Positions 1 to 10,720 of a stretch of DNA of 64,000 bases are shown here, piece after piece. The stretch's first letter is position 1. Every line of letters starts with the position of its first letter. The notes below the pieces were generated by a model, which was not told the DNA's origin, ran no database searches, and saw nothing but the letters and a program-made list of their open reading frames with translations. Source of the stretch: Begonia masoniana (Eukaryota; Streptophyta; Magnoliopsida; Cucurbitales; Begoniaceae). Position numbers and translations under genes: made by a program. The stretch covers positions 12,102,301 through 12,166,300 of the forward strand of contig CM039510.1 in the NCBI GenBank assembly GCA_022432975.1, read 5' to 3'.

Positions 1-2138
1 AACCATTTAAAACAATTAAAATAAACAAATTAAAACATAATAGGGGAGGGCAAAAAAGGAAAGCAGGGGCGATTGATCATGGCGATCAATCGCCCTTCGG
101 CGATTGCAACAGGCGAATGGTCGCCTGTTGCAAATCGCCTGTGGCGACTGATCGCCACAGTTTGTGGCGATCAGTCGCCACGCTCTCTGGATTTCTCCAG
201 AGAGCGGCGACCATGAGGGGCGAATGATCCCCTCCTCATGCGATCATTTGCCACCCTCCCTGGAAATCCAATTCCAGGGAGCACCCCTCCCTGTTTCTCC
301 TTTTTGTTTCTCTTCACATTCCTTTCCATTCTTTCTTTTTTCTCTACTTGCATAACATTTCAATTAAAACATCACTTAACCATCATCTCAACTATACATT
401 CCTACACTAATTCATTCAATTTCTTTATCCAAAACAACGACTCAAAACACGTGTTTAAAACGAAATACAGTTCCCTGAAAACGAACTGCGTGGATACGTT
501 TAAAATCTAAACAAATCCTCCTGTTTTGAAATCACCCAAACAGTTATAAAATCAGTTTCCAAAACATTTCAAAACGTCTATACATAAACCTATCCAGATC
601 CAAACATCCTATAATGTTCTATCTATACAACCATCAATCAAAATCATCCCAAAAACCCCAAAATCTATACATACATCCCCACGGGTCAGGTAAGCGTCGA
701 CTGCGCAACACACCGCCGCAAGCCATTCTCCGTCAACTGCGTCACTCCTCAGGTGGAGGGATCTCGTCCTCACCTGTCTCCTCGTAATCACCTACACCAT
801 ACAGACACCTATGAGATAAAAATCTCAGTAAGACTCGTAAATGTAAATGCATGCTGTGCATGTGAGCTCGTAAACCATGCGTTATTTTCTTTACTTTATA
901 TGCATTGTAGGTGTCACCGAGATCCTATCCCCCTAACCGGAGAGAGCTCATCCAGCGGGCGGACTACTCTTTCTAGCTAGAGGAGGGGGGTGCACGCTTA
1001 CAACACGTACAGCCGTGCCTGAGCCCCACCTCGCGTGACCTGTAAACTGTAAACTGTATGCCTTGCGGCCTGTAAACTGTATGCCTCACGGCTATTTTTC
1101 TTTACATTATCTTTAAATCATCGTGCAAAAATTCATTTTCATGCTTTTCTTTAAAACACGTGATGCGTGAACAGTTCAATATGACATAAGGTAAACAATC
1201 GCATATATACCATCAAGACTATAAATACATAACCTATAACCTATAAAACAACTAAACCTGTCTACCCAACCAAAGCAAATAAACATACGCATCTCCAAAA
1301 CTCCTCGAGACGACTTCGACGTACGGTGTAGGCCAATCGGCCAGAGAAGATCACGAGAACTTACCTCGTGTCCAAAGCAGCTCAAGCTCCGTCCACAAGC
1401 GTTGTTTGTCTGAGGCAAAACACAACATCGACGTTAAAACTAATTTAAGCTTCTAAACGTCCAAATTAACAAAACCTTAACTAAAGGAATTTCCTAAAGC
1501 TTTAATTCAATTCGTCGAGCTATTTCATCGAGCAATTTCGCTCGAGGCACCTCTAATCCAAATTTACGAGTTTTCCTAAAAACCCAAAATTCTCAAATTC
1601 TAACTTTTTCACAAATCAATTTAATTTCGTCCGAAAACGTCCAATACGTTCATTATATCCTTAATTACGACAAATCTATAAATTTTGAACCCTAAATCGC
1701 GTTTTTAACAAAACCCTAATCGAAACCCTAACCGTATAACTTTGCGAAGGCCGAAAACTAATGCTCTAAAACTTTAGAATCATACCTAGAGCGTCGAATG
1801 GAGGAGAAAGCGCGAAGAAAACGGAACGATTGGAGGACGAACGGAGGTCGGAAGTGAGAATCGCTGTGAATCGCCAAGGAGGGAGGAGAAGTCGCAGGGA
1901 GAGAGGAGTTCGCGTGGAGAAGAAGAAGAAGCAATTAAATTTTAATAAAATTGACTTTTTGCCGTTACGTCATCACATCGTCGATACGTCCATAACATAA
2001 TCCGATTGCGTTTAGGCATCAGCTACCTTGACGTTCATCTCCTCTTCGATGACGTTTAATCACTGGTTTCTACTCCTGCCAAACATTTAATGTCTGCATC
2101 TTCCGCCGGACGTCAGCTCACACTTCCGCAGTCTTCCG
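1..2138 (-). mobile_element. Partial Tekay-type LTR (W), minus strand
   Basis: Divergent homologue of the LTRs at 10721-13441 and 16716-19424, sharing the same ordered landmarks: an inverted-repeat cluster, the phrase around CATCCCCACGGGTCAG, a TGAGATA..ATCTCAGTAAG block, and a G-rich block ending AGCCGTGCCTGAGCCCCA. The left (LTR 3') end lies outside the window and the right end is lost in or before the N gap. Gene-like splice signals on the minus strand predict exon 1 ending at 1786, exon 2 at 1365-1409 and exon 3 beginning at 791. No gag or pol sequence is attached. Confidence 0.7.
68..181. repeat. Inverted-repeat (hairpin) cluster in LTR W
   Basis: Several near-perfect stem-loops. One has 12-bp arms at 68-79 and 84-95. 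The strongest has 18-bp arms at 141-158 and 164-181 around a 5-nt loop. They lie in the same LTR region as the hairpin clusters of element N, near the LTR 3' end. Confidence 0.8.
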
Positions 2139-2238
2139 NNNNNNNNNNNNNNNNNNNNNNNNNNNNNNNNNNNNNNNNNNNNNNNNNNNNNNNNNNNNNN
2201 NNNNNNNNNNNNNNNNNNNNNNNNNNNNNNNNNNNNNN
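2139..2238. other. Assembly gap (100 N)
   Basis: Exactly 100 consecutive N, a conventional placeholder for a gap of unknown size. The sequence on the two sides need not be adjacent in the genome. Confidence 0.99.
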
Positions 2239-3608
2239 TTACAAGCCATCTCTCTATGATCATGGTGATTTTAGTCGAAAATGGTGACAAGGAACATACT
2301 TATTTTCGTAAATAAATTCAATCAAAAAGTATTTAATATATTTTTTTACATTTAATACGCAATCAGCCTAATATGGTAAGCCCTATTCTACCGTTACACT
2401 TTGAAAGGTTCCACGGACCTTAGTAACGCATTTTACACACAAAAAAAAAAAACTTTCAATTTACCTAGTTAACGATGGAAGAAGAGTTGTGGATAAATTC
2501 AAAGACCATTTGATACATTGAGTGTCATTATACTACTTTTTGAGAGATTAAGAAAAGGACGGCTTGACACTTGTTGTCGCGCTTCAACAAGTCAACGTAA
2601 GATGTATATTAATTAAATCTAAAGGTTAATAAGGGTGACTGAAAATGGTCAAAATCACCTGGCCAATGTTCTTGTTACATTTAGCCGAAATGTAACTAAC
2701 TGAGCGAAGACTGTGGACGTCACCGAACAAAATAACTAAATGGGCTGAGACTTTTGTAGACGTCAGCAGGAAGCTATAGTTTAAAAGAAGGAAACGGCAG
2801 CGTGGATGTTCTATAAAAAGGTGGAATGAGCAGTGACACTGGTGAGAAAATTTTACAGTAGCGTGGGACTTTGATCGATACAGGGTTGTCTAAGAGTGAA
2901 CTTAACACTTTTAACGAAAACGTACAGACAAGACATGAATACGAAAACATAGAAGTTCAGATTTATCAAAACCACATCAAAATGGGGTTCTCGAACACAA
3001 CAGAAAACCTGACAGAACTCAGAATTCACTCTGCATAAAAGCTCTAAAACCAGAGATCATTGAGCATTGCTAACGAAAATATTCCCAACCATTCAGAATA
3101 CTTCAAAACTTAATTCCACTGCAATACAGCACAAACGAATGCATGAAAGTTTGTATACCTGTCAATACCCATTCTAAAACAATGTTGAGGACATACTTTA
3201 CAATTACAGATTCAAAGAAACAACTGCGGTATAGCTTCTAAATTCGCACCATGCCTGCAACCTTTAAAACAGGAAAACATCTAAAACTGTCAGAACCTTC
3301 AAGACATGAGTTCAACTGTCAAATACAGTTATTGCTAAAACTGAACAATCATAATTCCTGTACAGTGTTTTAAAATCTGAGGATCGTACAGAACCTAACA
3401 TATATTTGCAGACTTTCCCCAAAACGAGTTTTTGTAACAGAGTTTTTACAACAGCCCAAATTTTCAGAACACGTTACAGATATAGACTATGCTTTAAATT
3501 AAACATGGAAGAATTTGTGTCTGCGCAAGCAACCACCCCCAAGACTCAAACCACCAGACACCTATTCACATCAACTGAGGCACAAATTCCCTCATTTCCG
3601 TTCAGTAC
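2239..3608. other. Non-coding; decayed LTR-like fragments
   Basis: No credible gene. Around 2636-2681 the sequence resembles the right end of solo LTR S1 (the phrase AATCACCTGGCC followed by TTACA). The stretch 2940-3500 loosely resembles the minus-strand body of solo LTR B. Probably old minus-strand Tekay LTR debris. The 77-codon ORF at 3406-3639 crosses an LTR boundary and looks spurious. Confidence 0.4.
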
Positions 3609-3733
3609 TATAGCTCCCGGCTCTATTAACCCAATTTAATTTGCCCATTTATATTTTAATTTTTGGAATAAGAGGGAGAAAGTGATTAGGTTAGTTAATA
3701 ATTATGTAAGGACAAAAGGGTAATTAGGAATTT

Positions 3734-3740
3734 TATAAAT
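3734..3740 (+). promoter_or_regulatory. Putative TATA box of E1 5' LTR
   Basis: TATAAAT sits about 130 nt upstream of the first predicted leader donor (3875). The stretch between lacks any ATG, as expected of a transcribed leader. Inferred from motif and position only. Confidence 0.45.
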
Positions 3741-4303
3741 GGATAACGTATTTAATGGAGGGTTTAATGAGGTTCAGCCGCCACTGTTTTCCCTCATTTT
3801 CCTTCTCGGTATTCAGCTCAAGCACAGCAGAGCTCCAGGCGATTTCCCTCTCCGATCCTCATTCCTCAAACTAGGTGAGTTTTCTATTTTATTTCTCGAG
3901 ATTTTAGTGGCTAGATAGCAGAGATAGTGTAATGCACGTATTTTGATAATACTGCGAGTGAGTTGAGTTCAATTTTAGTATTGAGCCGAGAGTGTGTGAT
4001 GATTAGAGATTCCAAACGAGCCCCTTAGGATTCAGAACGATTTAGGATAAGGTTAGTGGTGATCTAATCGGTATTTTTGCTTATGACGCTAGTTGAGCAG
4101 GATTTCCAGAGTAGTTGAAACTGAACGATTTCCAGGAGACCAAGTAAGTAAAGTATGCATGTGCCTTCGGGCCTACATCACAAAACAGTAGGGTTATGCA
4201 TATTGAGAATGATTTTGTATGTCACGCATCATGTTTTTGAAAGATTACGAAAATGAATTTCCATGTAAGAATAGTGAAGTATGAACTGTATGTGACAGAC
4301 AAA

Positions 4304-4495
4304 CTATTAAGGGAACTAATCCGCCCCTTAATCGAGTAGAGGATGTATGACATTGGGAGAATTGATCCCACTCCCAAGGGAACAGAGGGATCAGTTCAGC
4401 TATTAAGGGAACTAATCCGCCCCTTAATCGAGTAGATGATGTATGACCTTGGGAAAATTGATCCACTTCACAAGGGAACCGAGGGATCAGATCAG
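4304..4495 (+). repeat. Two-copy ~96-bp tandem repeat in E1 LTR
   Basis: Two copies begin at 4304 and 4400, each containing CTATTAAGGGAACTAATCCG and ending near GAGGGATCAG. The 3' LTR carries the same pair (about 22307-22500). It lies between predicted exons 2 and 3, where other LTRs here carry unrelated tandem repeats. Confidence 0.85.
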
Positions 4496-5036
4496 CTTAT
4501 GAACGTATGTGAATGCAACTGAGATGAGAAAGTAGAAATTGCATGTTTAGGAATTTATGTTTCAGTATTTCATTCCATTACTGCTTTACTTACTTAGCAT
4601 TAGGCTAATAGATGAGTTTGTGATGTAGGTGGAGAAGTTACAGCAGGTGAGCCTTCTGAGTTCATTGAAGGATAGGCTGGTTGGGGGAGCACACTCATGC
4701 CACGGACCTGGTATTTGATGAGGCAGTTTAACTGATGTCTGTTGGAGTAAAGGTGAAGTTGACAACGTTTTGATTTGAATAGGTTGAGTCCTCATGACAG
4801 TAGTTGTTTCAATGTTTTGAAAATGTTTTGAACTTTTCTGATAATGGTATTCTGCTGAGATTTGACGATGGCACTTGCTGGATTGTTTTAAGTAATGCAT
4901 TTGTTAAGATGGTATTTGAATGATTTCAGTAATGTGAGTAATTTCATTTATGTAATTAGAGTTGTGTTTGCGTAGTATGGAGTAGTTGAGTTGCTGTTCT
5001 GTCGTCTATCATAAGATATAAGTAGGATTTTTGTCA

Positions 5037-5290
5037 TTGGCGGCCGGTGGATATAGAGTAAAGTCGATCGAATGAGGAAATCATCCGGCTGACGTCACCG
5101 GTGGATGTAGAGTAAATTCGATCGGATGAGGAAATCATCCGCTGATGTCACCGGTAGATGAAGGATGTATCTTGTCGTTTTGTGATCGGATGATGTAGCC
5201 GAAACTTTGTCGTTTTGTGACCGGATGATGTAGCCGAAACTTTGTCGTTTTGTGACCGGATGATGTAGTCAAAACTTTGTCGTTTTGATA
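5037..5290 (+). repeat. E1 LTR repeat region near the U5 end
   Basis: Two copies of a ~57-bp unit (GGATGTAGAGTAAA..ATCATCCG..GACGTCACCGGT) precede about three copies of a ~36-bp unit (GTCGTTTTGTGACCGGATGA). A matching block is in the 3' LTR at about 23046-23300. Confidence 0.85.
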
Positions 5291-5631
5291 TCAGGGGAAA
5301 AGCCTTCTGCTTTCTACGTCAGTTCCTTCCGGTTGACTTCGTCCTTCGGATGACGTGTTTGACTTTCATAAATTTCAAGTATTTCACGCCTAAACTTTCA
5401 TCCCTTCTGGTTGAATTATTTTCTTAATATTTTATTTGATCATTCAAACACTGTTTCATAGTTTTTCTCACCTCTATTTTGCTCAAAGATTTCCACTGCA
5501 AGTTTTCATGTTTTATCAAACGTTAAAATTTGAATTTTTAAGGAAGTTTAAATTTCGGTCCAAGTAATTTTTTGTAATATCCGAATTTACGAGTAACGAA
5601 CTGAGTTCAGAAAACTCGGGGCGTTACAGTA

Positions 5632-5643
5632 TGGTATCAGAGA
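5632..5643 (+). promoter_or_regulatory. E1 primer-binding site (tRNA-iMet type)
   Basis: TGGTATCAGAGA begins 3 nt after the LTR end and matches the plant initiator-methionine tRNA 3' end complement used by most plant LTR elements, with a final-base difference. Confidence 0.85.
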
Positions 5644-5711
5644 CATTCAGTTAAACTGTTCAAAAGATTACTCATCAGTGCCAATCGTTGCATGGGGGTA
5701 CTCCAACAACT

Positions 5712-5771
5712 GTAAGTGTTTACCTTAACCTTAGCTACTAGGTATTTAAGAGTATAATTAACCTTGTGCAG
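5712..5771 (+). other. E1 predicted 60-nt leader intron (PBS to gag)
   Basis: Donor CAACT|GTAAGT and acceptor TTGTGCAG|GA, 12 nt before the gag ATG at 5783. The same donor context and similar length recur at the equivalent place in N, E2 and D. Confidence 0.55.
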
Positions 5772-5782
5772 GAATATAGCAA

Positions 5783-7222
5783 ATGTCTAGACGACCAGGA
5801 AGACCAAGGTTACCAAGGGAGATACCAAGTCCGAGGCGGGAGGAGGACTCTAGTGTAATTAGGCAGCTGACAGAATTGATGCGTCAGTAGACTGATATAG
5901 TACGTCAACAGTCTGACCAATTAGGAGTGCTGTTGAGCCGGGAGACACAAGGAAGTGCCAACTCGGGTTCTAGCAGTGAACATTCTGGAGATAGATTCCG
6001 GAGACTAAGACCACCCATGTTTGATGATCAGTCAACTGATCCAGTTGTTGCTGAGGGTTGGCTTAGAAAAATTGAGAGTATGTTTAGGTGTGCCAATATT
6101 GGAGAAGAGGACAAAGTCACGTTGGCCACGTTCCATTTGGCTGGTGAAGCTCAACTCTGGTGGGAAATAGTTGAAACCACCACTGACATTCTGACTATGA
6201 CTTGGTCACAGTTTAAGGACATCTTTTATGAGAAAAATTTTAACAGCACGGTCCAAACCGCAAAGAAGTTGGAGTTTCTGAATTTGAAGCAGACAGGGTC
6301 GGTGGCAGAGTACAGTAGGCAATTTGAGTCCTTGTCCAGGTTTGCTGGACATTTTGCTCATAAGGACGAGGATAAGGTGTTCAAATTTGTGCATGGACTG
6401 AAGCTGGAGATTTATCGAGGAGTCAAATTCTGTGGCATTAAAGGTTTAACGTTCAGCGAAGTTGTGTCCACTGCTCTGGAAGTGGAAGAAGCTGAAGGGA
6501 AGTGTGCTAGACCAAAGGAGGTTTCGCAAAAGTGTATCCAGCCACACCATCAGAGGGGAGAGAAGAGGCCAAGTGAAGGCCAAAGTAACCAAGGATCTGG
6601 AAAGAGGGTACTGAATACCCAGAAGTTTCCTCAATGCCCGATATGTTCAAAGAATCACTCGAGTGAGTGTAGATTTGGATCGGGTAGGTGTTTTAACTGT
6701 GAAGAGGTTGGACATTTGTATAAGGATTGCCCAAAGCCCCGGATAGTTCGATGTTTCCATTGCAACAAGGTTGGCCATGTCAACAGAGACTGCCCAGCCT
6801 TGAAGGGTGGCCCTGCCAGGATTAAGCCAAGAATATTCTCCATGATGGAGTCAGGTGGTGAGGACCAGCCTGCTGTAGTGTCAGGTACTATATTGATTAA
6901 CTATGTACCTGCTTTTACTTTGATAGATTCGGGTGCAACGCATTCTTTTATAGCCTCTGCATTTGCTGATAAGTTAGATGTACGGTTTACTCCTTCTGAG
7001 CATGTGTATAACGTAGCATTACCTTCTGGTGGGCACATGCACTCCAGTCAAATAATGCCTGATAGTGTGGTGTTAGTAGGGAACATGAATTTGCCTGCTG
7101 ATCTTATTGTTATGGACATAATGGGATTTGATGTGATCCTAGGAATGGATTGGTTGTTTAAGCATTATGCCACTATAGATTGTAGAACTGGAATAGTTAG
7201 TTTTCACCCCCTAGTGGTTTAA
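5783..7222 (+). pseudogene. gag: E1 gag-protease (degenerate)
   Basis: Capsid/nucleocapsid and aspartic protease region of E1. The likely start is ATG at 5783 just after the leader intron, but an in-frame TAG at 5888-5890 interrupts it. The frame then stays open to TAA at 7220-7222. From the first Met after that stop (5927): a retrotransposon gag core with the FHLxGEAQLWW motif near residue 70, two CCHC zinc knuckles at 6687-6728 and 6751-6792, then a retropepsin-like protease with IDSGATHSF near residue 332 (catalytic Asp present) and ILGMDWL downstream. The knuckles bind genomic RNA and the protease cuts the polyprotein. The stop and the downstream frameshift make it a broken copy. Confidence 0.9.
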
Positions 7223-7389
7223 ACCATACTTTCCAAGCCCTGAAGAAGAGTAAGGAAATGACTGTAATGACTTCTGTTAGTTGTAGACCCTCCCCTTGCA
7301 GAGAATATTTGTGCTTTTTGGCCAGTGTTTTAGACACACAAACTGTAGAAAAATCAAACCCCAAGGATGTTTTAGTTGTCTGAAATTTT

Positions 7390-9770
7390 CCAGAAGTATT
7401 TCTAGATGACCTTCCTGGTTTGCCACCGGATAGGGAAATTGAATTCGTGGTAGATGTTTACCCCGGCGCTGAGCCAGTATCTAAGAATCCATATAGACTA
7501 GCACCAACAGAACTTAAAGAGTTGAAAAAACAGTTAGAGGACTTGTTGGAAAAGGGGTTCATACGCCCTAGCTGTTCACCATGGGGTGCACCTGTCCTTT
7601 TTGTCAAAAAGAAGGATGGATCAATGCGTATGTGCATAGACTATAGAGAATTGAATAAGCTAACTGTCAAGAACAAGTATCCACTGCCGAGGATCGATGA
7701 TTTATTGATCAGCTTAAGGCTGCAAGAGTTTTCTCAAAAATTGACCTTAGGTCCGGTTATTACCAGTTGAAGGTTAAATCTAAAGATATCCCAAAGACTG
7801 CCTTTCGGACAAGGTATGGGCATTATGAGTTTTTGGTTATGTCTTTTGGTTTGACAAATGCACCAGCAGCCTTCATGGATCTTATGAATAGGGTGTTTCA
7901 CGAGTATTTGGACAAGTTTGTCATAGTATTCATAGACGACATTCTAATCTATTCTAGAACTAAGGATGAGCATGCAAGGCATTTGAGTTTGGTGTTAGGA
8001 GTACTTAGACAGCACCAACTTTATGCTAAGTTTTCCAAGTGTGAGTTTTGGTTGGACAGAGTTCACTTTCTTGGTCATGTGATCTCTGGTGATGGGATAT
8101 CTGTCGATCCAGCCAAGGTTCAAGCAGTTAAGGAGTGGCCCCAACCGAAGAATGCTACAGATATTCGAAGTTTCCTCGGGTTAGCAGGATATTACAAAAA
8201 ATTTATTGAAGGATTCTCAAAGATTGCAACACCCCTCACTCGGTTAACTAGGAAAAATATCAAGTATGCTTGGACAGAGGAGTGTGAGTCCAGTTTCCAG
8301 ACCTTGAAAAAGAAACTGACCAATGCCCCTATATTAACCCTACCCGATGAGAGTGGAAAGTTTAGCATTTACTGTGATGCTTCCAAGATTGATCTTGGAT
8401 GTGTGTTAATGCAAGATGGAAAGGTTATAGCTTATGCCTCTAGGCAGTTAAAAGTACACGAAAAGAATTACCCCACACATGACTTAGAATTAGCTGCTGT
8501 GGTTTTTGCATTAAAGATTTGGAGGCACTACCTGTATGGACAAGTTTGTGAGATATTTTCGGATCATAAAAGTCTGAAATACATTTTCACGCAGAAAGAA
8601 CTGAATATGAGGCAAAGTAGGTGGTTAGAGTTTGTCAAAGATTATGATTTTGAGATTAAGTACCACCCTGGCAAGGCGAATGTTGTGGCTGATGCATTGA
8701 GTAGAGCGACTCCTTCAGTCTCTGCATTGATTTTAAACATACCAATAGCCTTAGAGACAGAATTCCAAAGATTTAACCTGGAAGTTGTATCTAGTGTGTC
8801 AGCCATGCTTTCGGCCATGTCCTTGAGGCCTACTATTTTGGAGAAAATAAAGGAAGTTCAAATGAATGACGCTGAATGTAATAAGTATAAGTTGTGCATA
8901 GATTCTACTGACAAGTCGGATTTCAACTGCTCAGCTGATGGAATTCTCAAGTTTCGAAATAGATGGTTTGTTCCGGCTGATACTGAACTTAGAAAGGAAA
9001 TCCTATCTGAGGCACATTTCTCCAGATTTTCAGTTCATCCTGGAGGTACGAAAATGTACAGAGATCTCAAGCAACATTATTGGTGGCCAGGTATGAAGAG
9101 AAGTGTGGCGGAACATGTGGAGTCATGTCTGGTATGCCAGCAAGTCAAAGATGAACATCAGAGGCCTGCTAGAACATTGCAACCCTTACCAGTTCCCGAA
9201 TGGAAATGGGAACAAATAACTATGGATTTTGTTATAGGATTGCCTAGAACAACAAAAGGTCACGATGCAATTTGGGTAGTAGTTGATCGTTTAACCAAAT
9301 CAGCTCACTTTCTGCCAATAAAGATAACATACTCGATGGAACAATTGGCTGAGTTGTATGTGCACGAGGTTGTTAGACTGCATGGAGTTCCAAGCACCAT
9401 AGTTTCAGACCGAGACTCCAGATTTACATCTAAGTTTTGGAAATGTATGCACAAGGCTATGGGAACACAGCTTAGTTTTAGCACAGCCTTTCATCCTCAA
9501 ACTGATGGACAATCCGAGAGAACTATCCAAACGTTGGAGGATATGCTTCGTGCATGTGTGCTGGAATTTCAGGGTTCTTGGAGTAAGTATATATCATTGA
9601 TTGAATTCTCTTATAATAACAGTTTTCAAGCAACAATAGGCATGACACCATACGAGGCATTATATGGGCGTAAGTGCAGATATCCATTATATTGGGATGA
9701 AGTTGGAGAAGCACAGTTGATTGGTCCTGACATTGTGCAGCAGACAGTGGAAAAGATTGCTCTTATCTGA
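7390..9770 (+). pseudogene. pol: E1 pol: RT, RNase H and integrase core (frameshifted)
   Basis: Pol follows gag-protease after a decayed linker with stops. Part one (7420-7770) has the RT N-terminus ([32 protein letters not shown]). A frameshift near 7700-7767 moves the rest to another frame (7767-9770). That holds RT palm motifs ([20 protein letters not shown] and the catalytic FIDDIL), RNase H (YCDAS.., then ..[11 protein letters not shown].., FSDHKSLKY), an HHCC integrase zinc finger (H-x-H .. CLVCQQVK) and the D,D,E core ([29 protein letters not shown]). Catalytic residues are largely kept, but the frame breaks exclude a single product. Would copy RNA to cDNA and insert it if intact. Confidence 0.92.
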
Positions 9771-10255
9771 CAGAGGCTCAAAGCCGGCAGAAAAGCTATG
9801 CAGACAAAAGACGAAGAGAATTAGAATTTGATGTCGATAATGAGGTTTTCCTTAAGGTGTCGCCTTTCAAAGGAGTTGTGAGATTTGAGAAAAGAGGCAA
9901 GTTGAACCCCAGATATATTGGACCTTTTCAAATCGTGAAGAGAATTGGGAAGTCAGCATATCAACTTCAGTTACCAGCCTCTCTGGAGGGAATTCATAAT
10001 GTGTTTCATGTTTCCATGCTAAAGAAATGTGTTAGAGATCCTTCACAGATTATAGAACAGCAGAGTATCGAAGTCCTTCCTACTCTTGCATTTGAGGAGA
10101 AACCAGTAAGAATCTTAGATTATGCAGTGAAGGTATTACGCAACAAAGAAGTTCCACTGGTAAAGGTCTTATGGCACAACCAGAATATTGAGGAGACAAC
10201 TTGGGAGCGCCAGCAAGACATGATGGACCAATATCCGGAATTATTCAGGTACTAA
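9771..10255 (+). pseudogene. pol: E1 integrase C-terminus with chromodomain-like end
   Basis: Continuation of integrase in a third frame after a small deletion near 9770. Visible: a GPY/F-type module (NPRYIGPFQIVKRIG), FHVSMLKK, and a terminal segment with VKVLWHNQNIEETTWE, the chromodomain-like signature of Tekay/Del chromoviruses, which in the family is proposed to target heterochromatin. The open part is 9857-10255, ending in TAA-type termination shortly before the PPT. Confidence 0.88.
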
Positions 10256-10276
10256 ATTTTGAGGACAAAATTCTTT

Positions 10277-10290
10277 TAAGGAGGGTAGAT
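10277..10290 (+). promoter_or_regulatory. E1 polypurine tract
   Basis: TAAGGAGGGTAGAT lies immediately upstream of the 3' LTR start (TGTAGCACCC at 10291); the plus-strand DNA primer site. Confidence 0.75.
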
Positions 10291-10641
10291 TGTAGCACCC
10301 GGCTCTATTAAACCAAATTTAATTGCCAATTATAATGTGTTAATTTTATGGAAGAATTGAGGGAGAAAGTGATTAGGTTAGTTAATAACTATGTAAGGAC
10401 AAAAGGGTAATTAACAATTTTATAAATGGATAACGTATTTAATGGAGGGTTTAATGAGGTTCAGCCGCCACTGTTTTCCCTCATTTTCCTTCTTGGTATT
10501 CAGCTCAAGCACAGTAGAGCTCCAGGCGATTTCCCTCTCCGATCCTCATTCCTCAAACTAGGTGAGTTTTCCATTTTATTTCTCGAGATTTTAGTGGCTA
10601 GATAGCAGAGATAGTGTAATGCGCGTATTTTGATAGTACTG
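10291..10641 (+). repeat. E1 3' LTR, first piece
   Basis: First 351 bp of the 3' LTR, including its TATAAAT region, broken after TACTG (10637-10641) by insertion of solo LTR S1. It resumes at 21959. Confidence 0.92.
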
Positions 10642-10720
10642 TGTAACGACCCCGGCCAGGAGCCGTCACGTGTTCATATTCTTTCATTAATCGTTTGCTT
10701 GACTTTTACTATTATTACAT

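Larger units (their letters stand above)
3609..5628 (+). repeat. E1 5' LTR
   Basis: Matches the 3' LTR pieces along nearly its whole length and ends ..GGCGTTACA just before the PBS. The first 60-70 bp differ more from the 3' LTR than the rest. It starts TATAGCTCCCGG where the 3' LTR has TGTAGCACCCGG, so the outer edge is altered. A TATAAAT box lies at 3734-3740. Predicted leader splice signals are a donor at 3875, exon 2 around 4101-4143 and exon 3 from 4629. Confidence 0.9.
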
